Source: Ramicandelaber brevisporus (lineage: Eukaryota > Kickxellomycota > Ramicandelaberales > Ramicandelaberaceae). From it: a DNA stretch of 14,719 nt. Made by a program: the position numbers and the translations under genes. Positions 10,570-14,719 of this stretch are shown here, piece after piece. The stretch lies in NCBI GenBank assembly GCA_025201865.1, contig MU603212.1, forward strand, positions 1-14,719, given 5' to 3'. Under the pieces are notes generated by a model. It was not told the DNA's origin, ran no database searches, and worked only from the letters and a program-made list of their open reading frames with translations. How positions within the stretch are numbered: the stretch's first letter is position 1; every line of letters starts with the position of its first letter.

Positions 10570-11502
10570 TTAATAAGGAGTGAATCCACCTGGGCCAGAC
10601 TGTGGATAGTATGGCTGGTTTGGTGGAGCAGAGTAGTACGGATCAGGCTGTGGTGGGGGATGGGTGGTGCCTGGGAATGGCACAAATCCAGATGCGTTGA
10701 TGTCAGGCTGCGGGAACATTGAGCGGCTTGGAGGAAGATTGTGCGTCTGTGGCATGTGCATCGGCGACTGAGAGGCATGTGGCGGTGGTGGTGGACTTGC
10801 ATAGAAGGTTGAGGTGGTTGTCTGGGTCATGTACGTGCCGCCATGTTGCTGCTGCTGTGATGGATATGGCTGGTGGTGCTGCTGCGGCTGAGGTGGGGGT
10901 GGAGGTGGACGATACTGCTGCTGCGGTGGACGTTGCTGTGGAGGTGGATTGTAGAAGGTGGCCTGCTGCTTCTTCTGCTCGCTCTTTTTGTTCATTTTAT
11001 ATAACAACACGCCAAGAAGACCGACGCCAGCGACAACGGCCAGGTTTGTCTTCATTCCACGAGTTCCCTCACCACTTCCAGCACCGCCACGAGCGGTAAT
11101 TTCAGCATCTTCCTCAACTCGAAGGTCGGCTTCTGAATACTCGATTCCTTCGTTGGCATTTATAAGCTTACGAGAGCCATCAGCGCCGGTTACAAGCTGG
11201 AATCCATTGCCAATGTCGCCATCTGGGCGGTTAAAGAGATCGTCTACAGACATGCCGTCGAGAAATGATGTATCGGCAGAAGCGGCAGCAGCAGTACCTG
11301 TGCTCACTGGCTGACCATATTGGTCATACTGTTGCTGCTGAGCATACTGATCGTACGGCTGTTGTTGCTGTTGTTGCTGTTCATATGGCTGTTGGTATGG
11401 TTGCTGGTACTGCTGGTTATAGTTGTAGTCGCCACCGTACTGCTGCTGGTAAGCATCTTGCTGAGGGTAGCCGTGATTGCCGGAAGGATACTGGTAAGAC
11501 AT
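10570..11502 (-). CDS. Gln/Tyr- and Pro-rich protein with one membrane-type segment, family unknown
   Basis: A 310-residue protein starting at an ATG with A at -3. Residues 1-66 are very rich in Gln, Tyr and Pro with few charges, a prion-like composition. Residues 75-147 are more ordinary and mildly acidic, containing SFLDGMSVDDLFNRPDGD and FQLVTGADGSRKLINANEG. A hydrophobic Gly/Val/Leu segment, TNLAVVAGVGLLGVLLYKM (152-170), is long enough to cross a membrane once and is followed by lysines (KM NKKSEQKK). The rest, 180-310, is Pro/Gln/Tyr-rich with a run of six prolines and ends GGFTPY. There is no signal peptide. The presumed leader upstream is strongly pyrimidine-rich and contains a CAG that could be an acceptor of a leader intron. 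The middle block (75-178) is where homology should be sought. I do not recognise the family. A tail-anchored or single-pass scaffold is possible but is inference. Confidence 0.8.
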   Translation of the reverse strand: MSYQYPSGNHGYPQQDAYQQQYGGDYNYNQQYQQPYQQPYEQQQQQQQPYDQYAQQQQYDQYGQPVSTGTAAAASADTSFLDGMSVDDLFNRPDGDIGNGFQLVTGADGSRKLINANEGIEYSEADLRVEEDAEITARGGAGSGEGTRGMKTNLAVVAGVGLLGVLLYKMNKKSEQKKQQATFYNPPPQQRPPQQQYRPPPPPPQPQQHHQPYPSQQQQHGGTYMTQTTTSTFYASPPPPPHASQSPMHMPQTHNLPPSRSMFPQPDINASGFVPFPGTTHPPPQPDPYYSAPPNQPYYPQSGPGGFTPY

Positions 11503-11878
11503 CCTGGTTGAAAGAGTGCGAAAAGAGCTGTGTAAAGATGATGAAGAAAAGAAAAAAAAATCAGTGTCGATGAGGCAAGAAAGAAAGGAAGAGGTGAAGC
11601 AAAGAGAGCTTTACTGCGCTTCAACTCATGGTCGGTGTAGCACCTCCGTCAGCTCACCTGTCCGAGCGCATTGCTTGGCATCAAATTGGAAGGCATCTAC
11701 GAAAGATACACCATCACCTTGGCGCGTCGCAAGTCTGGAATTCGATCGAAGAACACGCTAGGTGTACAGCAATACGAATTGATTTGGCGACATCGCGTTA
11801 TTTGATTACAAACAAGGCTTGAGCGCTTTCAACTTTAACAACCACGTCGACATCGACAATAATTGATACGCTGAACGC

Positions 11879-11932
11879 CACAGAGTCCACAGAGCCTACA
11901 GAATCCACAGAATCCACTGTATCCACTCTGGC
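11879..11932 (+). repeat. Six imperfect copies of a 9-base unit, consensus CACAGAATC
   Basis: The units are CACAGAGTC, CACAGAGCC, TACAGAATC, CACAGAATC, CACTGTATC and CACTCTGGC, head to tail. The last two are degraded. Because the period is a multiple of three, all frames read as short peptide repeats, for example Thr-Glu-Ser, but no ATG-started frame includes them. Confidence 0.75.
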
Positions 11933-12356
11933 TGATGTCGATCAAAATAGCACAGCTTTGGGGGAGGAAGGATTTCAAAGGAACCCTACACCTTTGGGGC
12001 TTCCTCTTCGATTCGTGACCACTTCATCCGTCTCGTCTCGCCTTGTCAATATCGGACGACTCTATTGCGTGTTTGAGCAACAGCGTTGGGGGAGGTGCCT
12101 CGTGTCTGTTCGAATCCGAAAATAGCCAACAGAGGCGGCGGCGTTGGCCTTTGCAGAAGAATGAGACAGGGCACCAGTCAGATTTCGCCTCTCTCTCTCA
12201 TAGTAGCTGAGTTGGACGCACAATTCACAGTACTGCAAAGTTCACTAGGCGTCTCTCGTTCTCTCTGTGCACAACGTGGCTCAACCTATTGCTATCAGCC
12301 AGCCAGCGGCGGCGGCAGCGGTGGCAGCGACCACAACAGGTACCAGTCCGTTCTGT

Positions 12357-12363
12357 TATAAAA
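12357..12363 (+). promoter_or_regulatory. TATA box (TATAAAA) for the gene at 12503
   Basis: A perfect TATAAAA lies 139 bases before the ATG at 12503, downstream of a GC-rich patch and upstream of a CAA-rich leader. Spacing and match suit a strongly expressed fungal gene with a leader of roughly 60-110 bases. The transcription start is not known. Confidence 0.6.
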
Positions 12364-12423
12364 CGCGTGTCGCGTTCTCATACTTCCCGGCTGCCCTCAT
12401 CTGCTTCAACTCTATCACACACG

Positions 12424-12454
12424 CAACCACAACAACCACAACAACCACAACAAC
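12424..12454 (+). repeat. CAACCACAA leader repeat, three copies plus CAAC
   Basis: Three exact 9-base CAACCACAA units are followed by CAAC, within the presumed 5' leader of the 12503 gene and 48 bases before its ATG. Such A/C-rich, G-free leaders are unstructured, which is typical of efficiently translated fungal mRNAs. Confidence 0.75.
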
Positions 12455-12502
12455 TCTCTTACCACCAACTAACAAACCTTTGTTACTTTACTACTATCAA
12501 CA

Positions 12503-13198
12503 ATGTCTGCCCGCGGCTACTACAACGAGGACAACAACGAGAACCAGGACCGCAAGTTCGGTGGCCGTCAAGACAACGAGGACGGTGAGCGCGGTCTCAG
12601 CACCGGCGCCAAGGTTGCCATCGGTGCCGGCGTTGCTGCTCTTATCGGTGGTGGCGCCTATGCCTACAAGAAGCACCACGACAAGGAAGAGGAGGAGGAG
12701 AAGCAGCAGCAGCAGCAACACCAGCAGCAGCAGTCTGGCTCATACCAGACTCAGCAGCAGTCTTCCTCTGGCTCCAGCAGCGGCTCCCGCCCATCCCACG
12801 AGGAGGTCCAGCGCAAGCAGCTTGAGCTGAACCAGCAGCGTGCTGACATTGACAGCCAGATTGCCCGCGAGCCACACCGTGCCGCTGAGCTCCGCCAGAA
12901 GCAGATGGAAATCACCGAGGAGATGCAGCGCCTTGTCAATGGCGACTTCTCTGGCTGGGCATTCAAGTCTGGCAACCCACCATCCTCTTCCTCCTCCTCC
13001 CAGTCTCAGCACACCCAGTCCTATGACCAGAAGGTTGAGCAGAACCAGAACCAGGAGGGCAACGATGAGTGGTCGACTGGCAAGAAGGTTGCTGTCGGTC
13101 TCGGCGCCACTGCTGCCATTGGTGTTGCCGCCGCTGTTGGCAAGCACTTCTACGACAAGCGCCAGGAGGGCAAGCGTGGCAATGACGATGACGAGTAA
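12503..13198 (+). CDS. Protein with two duplicated Gly/Ala hydrophobic segments and Gln-rich linker, family unknown
   Basis: A 231-residue protein with a good start context (TCAACA before ATG). Order: a polar, charged N-terminus with GERGLSTG; segment A at 33-61 (STGAKVAIGAGVAALIGGG, then AYAYKKHHDK); an acidic EEEEE patch; Gln- and Ser-rich stretches (68-95); a charged helical region at 99-145 (heptad-like, KQLELNQQRADIDSQI and RQKQMEITEEMQRL); NGDFSGWAFKSG; a Ser run; then segment B at 191-219 (STGKKVAVGLGATAAIG, then VAAAVGKHFYDK) and an acidic NDDDE end. Segments A and B align without gaps with 15 of 29 residues identical. Each is a Gly-zipper-like hydrophobic helix closed by Lys/His and Asp-Lys. 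Codons are mostly C- or G-ending (GCC, AAG, AAC, CAG), as in the cytochrome c gene downstream, which suggests high expression. No signal peptide. Membrane association is possible but not shown. I do not recognise the family. Confidence 0.9.
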   Translation: MSARGYYNEDNNENQDRKFGGRQDNEDGERGLSTGAKVAIGAGVAALIGGGAYAYKKHHDKEEEEEKQQQQQHQQQQSGSYQTQQQSSSGSSSGSRPSHEEVQRKQLELNQQRADIDSQIAREPHRAAELRQKQMEITEEMQRLVNGDFSGWAFKSGNPPSSSSSSQSQHTQSYDQKVEQNQNQEGNDEWSTGKKVAVGLGATAAIGVAAAVGKHFYDKRQEGKRGNDDDE

Positions 13199-13523
13199 GC
13201 ATCTGCCCCTTTTTCATAGCAACATTATTGACCATTGTTTTTTTTAACAACTCTATAATCAGTAATACCGTTCAGATGTCTCCGTAGCATTCACTATGTT
13301 CACTGATACAAGCAATTGAGAGGTGATGTGATCCAAGTACCACGCGAGCAGCTGGAGAGTTTCGGAGTGAGTGGTGGCGTCGCGGTGTCGGTTCCTGATC
13401 ATTTTGTCGATGCAAGCAGACACCTAAATCTTGCGATGTGGTAAACAACGCGACAATGTACGAATGCGAGTGCAGTGGACGCCGTGTTGCTTTCCTTGTG
13501 ATGTGGCAGTCTAGACTCATTGC

Positions 13524-13529
13524 CACGTG
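13524..13529. promoter_or_regulatory. CACGTG E-box
   Basis: A perfect palindromic CACGTG lies 355 bases before the cytochrome c ATG. bHLH factors such as Cbf1 bind this hexamer in fungi, and some respiratory genes are among their targets. Assignment to cytochrome c is inference. Confidence 0.4.
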
Positions 13530-13597
13530 CTGCGGCGTGACGGAAATACTGTCGATTCGCTTCGGTGCTTCAAAGAGACACTCTCTCTCCCTTTCCC

Positions 13598-13611
13598 CCA
13601 ATCCACCCAAT
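13598..13611 (+). promoter_or_regulatory. Two CCAAT boxes, 9 bases apart
   Basis: CCAAT occurs at 13598-13602 and again at 13607-13611. The Hap2/3/5 (NF-Y) complex binds CCAAT and activates cytochrome c genes in yeast, so these are natural candidates for respiratory control here. Confidence 0.5.
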
Positions 13612-13669
13612 GACTGATCCCCAAGCAGAGCGGGCGCACTCGGATTAAAACCCTATCGGTTGCTTCCAA

Positions 13670-13674
13670 CCAAT
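13670..13674 (+). promoter_or_regulatory. Third CCAAT box
   Basis: CCAAT in the context CCAACCAATTT, about 210 bases before the cytochrome c ATG, in the same orientation as the upstream pair. Confidence 0.45.
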
Positions 13675-13883
13675 TTACGTTCAAAATTATTTTCTGTGCC
13701 GAGAGATCAGGCTCGTCAAAAAGGGGGCGACCAAGACGAAGCTCATCAAGACGAACCGACTTGGCTCTGCGAACTTCACCTTCACAAAAAAGAAACGTAC
13801 GACGTGCAAACTTCCTTAACGCTACCTCACCAAAAGAGCCTACGGCTTCGACGATAAACAGACTAACACGACACTAAACACAC

Positions 13884-14449
13884 ATGGCTATCCCCGCTGG
13901 TATGTGCAAAGTTGGAACGAGACAAAGCGAAGTGAAACTAAGCGAAAAGAAACGAAGCGCAGCGAGTTTCACCAGCTAGATCAGCTTCGAGGAGTCTGGG
14001 CGGAGATCCAAGAGATGACGATGAGTTGACAACTAAACTAACCAACTAACCAACTAACTGACTGACTGAATAACTGACAACGACTCGCTCAATTGCCTTT
14101 ACAATCGACCATGACATGTGCTTTGGATGCATAAACAGGTAACGCTGAGGCTGGTGCTAAGCTCTTCAAGACCCGTTGCGCTACTTGCCACACTGTTGAG
14201 AAGGGTGGTGCATCCAAGACCGGTCCAAACCTCTACGGTCTGTTCGGCCGCACTTCTGGCACCGTCGAGGGCTACTCCTACACCGCCGCCAACAAGAACG
14301 CCGGTGTCCACTGGGAGGAGCAGACTCTCTTCGACTACCTCGAGAACCCAAAGAAGTACATCCCAGGCACCAAGATGGCTTTCGCCGGCTTCAAGAAGGC
14401 AGAGGACCGCGCCAACGTCATTGCTTACCTCAAGGAGGCCACTGCCTAA
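13884..14449 (+). CDS. CYC1: Cytochrome c, two exons (13884-13899 and 14139-14449)
   Basis: Joining the two exons gives 108 residues of typical mitochondrial cytochrome c, the soluble carrier of electrons from complex III to complex IV in the intermembrane space. Exon 1 encodes only MAIPA plus the first base of Gly6; the intron is phase 1. The haem is attached at C19-A-T-C22-H23, with His23 and Met85 (in PGTKM) as the expected axial ligands. The invariant blocks [11 protein letters not shown] (33-43), [10 protein letters not shown] (50-59) and [13 protein letters not shown] (73-85) are all present. Lys77 corresponds to horse Lys72, the residue trimethylated in many fungi. The short N-terminal extension before the first helix is the usual fungal form. 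The codon set is highly biased towards C/G-ending codons, as expected for an abundant protein. The upstream gene is co-directional, 685 bases away. Confidence 0.97.
13900..14138 (+). other. Cytochrome c intron (239 bases)
   Basis: The donor is GTATGT at 13900-13905 and the acceptor is ATAAACAG ending at 14138; splicing here restores GGT for Gly6 and the conserved protein. Three CTAAC pentamers at 8-base spacing (14038-14042, 14046-14050, 14054-14058), then CTGAC at 14058, 14062 and 14074, are branch-point candidates. They sit 60-100 bases before the acceptor, farther than is usual in fungi. The 5' half contains an inverted repeat, GTGAAACT at 13932-13939 and AGTTTCAC at 13965-13972. Confidence 0.9.
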
Positions 14450-14652
14450 ATGTGCGTAATGCGTTGAAGTGTATGTTTTTATGACCAAAATTTTGAAAAA
14501 AAAAAGAAACGAATAGCTATCCTAACAACTATACCGATAAAATGTCTATTAATCCTCCTCTGCTTTCCTATACTGGCTGATGTGTAACTCGACACTGCCA
14601 CTGTTCATGCGGGGGATAAAGAGGAAGAAGGAACGGAGAAAGAGAAAAGTCT
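14450..14652 (+). other. 3' flank of cytochrome c and possible promoter of a following gene
   Basis: After the TAA come a TGTATGTTTTTATG stretch, the palindrome CAAAATTTTG (14486-14495) and a run of ten A (14496-14505), a likely 3'-end region. GATAAAA near 14537 is a weak TATA-like element. From 14611 the + strand is purine-rich. I see no gene in this interval. Confidence 0.4.
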
Positions 14653-14719
14653 ATGGCTCTGGACCAGAATAACTGGAACAAGATGCCGGAATCGAGAGAC
14701 TGGCGGCAACGATGTGAAA
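14653..14719 (+). CDS. Possible 5' start of a further gene, cut by the window end
   Basis: From the ATG at 14653 the frame stays open to the last base, giving 22 residues that begin MALDQNNWNKMPESRDW and continue with Arg, Gln, Cys and Glu. The frame has a TAA at 14617-14619 upstream, so this ATG would be the first. The Trp-, Arg- and Glu-containing composition looks protein-like, but 22 codons are too few to prove a gene, the -3 base is T, and the stretch could belong to an untranslated region. No family can be named. Confidence 0.3.
   Translation, partial: MALDQNNWNKMPESRDWRQRCE

Larger units (their letters stand above)
11503..12502. promoter_or_regulatory. Divergent intergenic region (1 kb) between the two low-complexity protein genes
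   Basis: No convincing gene lies here. Next to the left gene is a purine-rich stretch on the + strand, with a run of nine A near 11550, which is its pyrimidine-rich leader on the minus strand. The middle carries a 9-base tandem repeat (11879-11932) and a decamer TTGGGGGAGG twice in the same orientation (11958-11967 and 12086-12095), with another CTTTGGGG at 11992-11999. The right part has CT-rich tracts, a GGC/GGT-rich patch, a TATA box and a CAA-rich leader belonging to the gene at 12503. Frame 3 is open without an ATG from 11823 to a TAG at 12123-12125 and reads Ser/Thr-rich; I do not call it a gene. Repeated short G-tracts could be factor sites, but a 10-mer repeating once in 1 kb is not statistically remarkable. 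Confidence 0.6.
13199..13883 (+). promoter_or_regulatory. Intergenic region: 3' end of the Gly-segment gene and promoter of cytochrome c
   Basis: The first 60-70 bases are the 3' trailer of the upstream gene, with a run of eight T at 13238-13245; I see no AATAAA. From about 13500 on, the region looks like a promoter: an E-box (13524-13529), two CCAAT boxes (13598-13611), a third at 13670-13674, and an ATTAAAA at 13644-13650 that might act as a weak TATA. The last 30 bases before the cytochrome c ATG are A/C-rich (leader-like). I find no supported gene; open frames here lack sensible starts or protein-like composition. Confidence 0.6.

Noticed and set aside
11628-11822. 64-codon ATG frame between the two divergent genes, with a faint look of a known enzyme N-terminus
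   Set aside because: The similarity is a few scattered residues, the frame stops early, and neighbouring frames show no continuation. It lies in a promoter region.
11958-12095. TTGGGGGAGG occurring twice as a possible factor site or direct repeat
   Set aside because: A repeated 10-mer is not unexpected by chance in 1 kb, and it matches no site I can name with confidence.
12105-12120. GTTCGAATCC, a match to the tRNA T-loop/B-box consensus
   Set aside because: The flanks do not form a T stem or acceptor stem, and no matching A-box or anticodon arm can be placed upstream.
11823-12125. Ser/Thr-rich open frame of 101 codons
   Set aside because: It has no ATG and its protein-like look comes from the 9-base repeat. 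Kept only as a note in the findings.
12086-12361. 91-codon ATG frame upstream of the gene at 12503
   Set aside because: It overlaps the TATA box and promoter of the next gene and has no recognisable composition or motif.
12740-13147. Leu/Ala-rich minus-strand frame opposite the 231-aa protein
   Set aside because: It is the mirror of the CAG- and GCC-rich codons of the real gene, with no independent support.
13272-13610. 112-codon minus-strand frame before cytochrome c
   Set aside because: Its first codon is TTG, not ATG; it covers the E-box and a CCAAT box, and the translation is His/Ser/Arg-rich without motifs.
13660-13857. 65-codon plus-strand frame just upstream of cytochrome c
   Set aside because: It starts from a non-ATG codon, has a composition typical of non-coding A-rich DNA, and lies where the promoter and leader must be.

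Overview
The window looks like nuclear DNA from a fungus. It holds a fungal-type cytochrome c gene split by a GTATGT-type intron with CTAAC branch-point-like motifs. It also holds a very large Gcn1 (translational stress regulator) gene and closely packed genes with CAA-rich or pyrimidine-rich leaders. The low-complexity Ala/Ser/Gln tracts, the largely intronless genes and the long Gcn1 would fit an early-diverging fungus such as a Kickxellomycotina member. That placement is a guess from style, not a phylogenetic result. I see no rRNA, tRNA, transposon, CRISPR or viral feature.

Layout, left to right. (1) 1-198, +: C-terminal end of an unidentified protein with an Asp/Asn repeat. (2) 255-1064, -: a mitochondrial protein of the UPF0598/DUF4505 family, convergent with the first gene. 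(3) 1065-1246: a short divergent promoter. (4) 1247-10450, +: a single uninterrupted frame for GCN1, 3067 aa from its first real ATG. (5) 10570-11502, -: a Gln/Tyr- and Pro-rich protein with one membrane-type segment, convergent with GCN1. (6) 11503-12502: a 1-kb divergent promoter region with tandem repeats, a TATA box and a CAA-rich leader. (7) 12503-13198, +: a 231-aa protein with two copies of a glycine/alanine hydrophobic segment and apparently strong codon bias. (8) 13884-14449, +: cytochrome c in two exons, preceded by CCAAT boxes and an E-box. (9) 14653 to the end, +: a possible start of a further gene.

There is no obvious shared pathway. Gcn1 works in the cytosol on ribosomes. UPF0598 and cytochrome c are mitochondrial but not adjacent. 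The most unusual part is the divergent pair at 10570-13198. Its two proteins share a plan: low-complexity Gln-rich stretches and a short Gly/Ala/Val hydrophobic helix followed by lysines. One of them carries that helix twice as a gap-free internal duplication. I recognise no described family for either. A second point of interest is a clear regional change in arginine codon choice inside GCN1.
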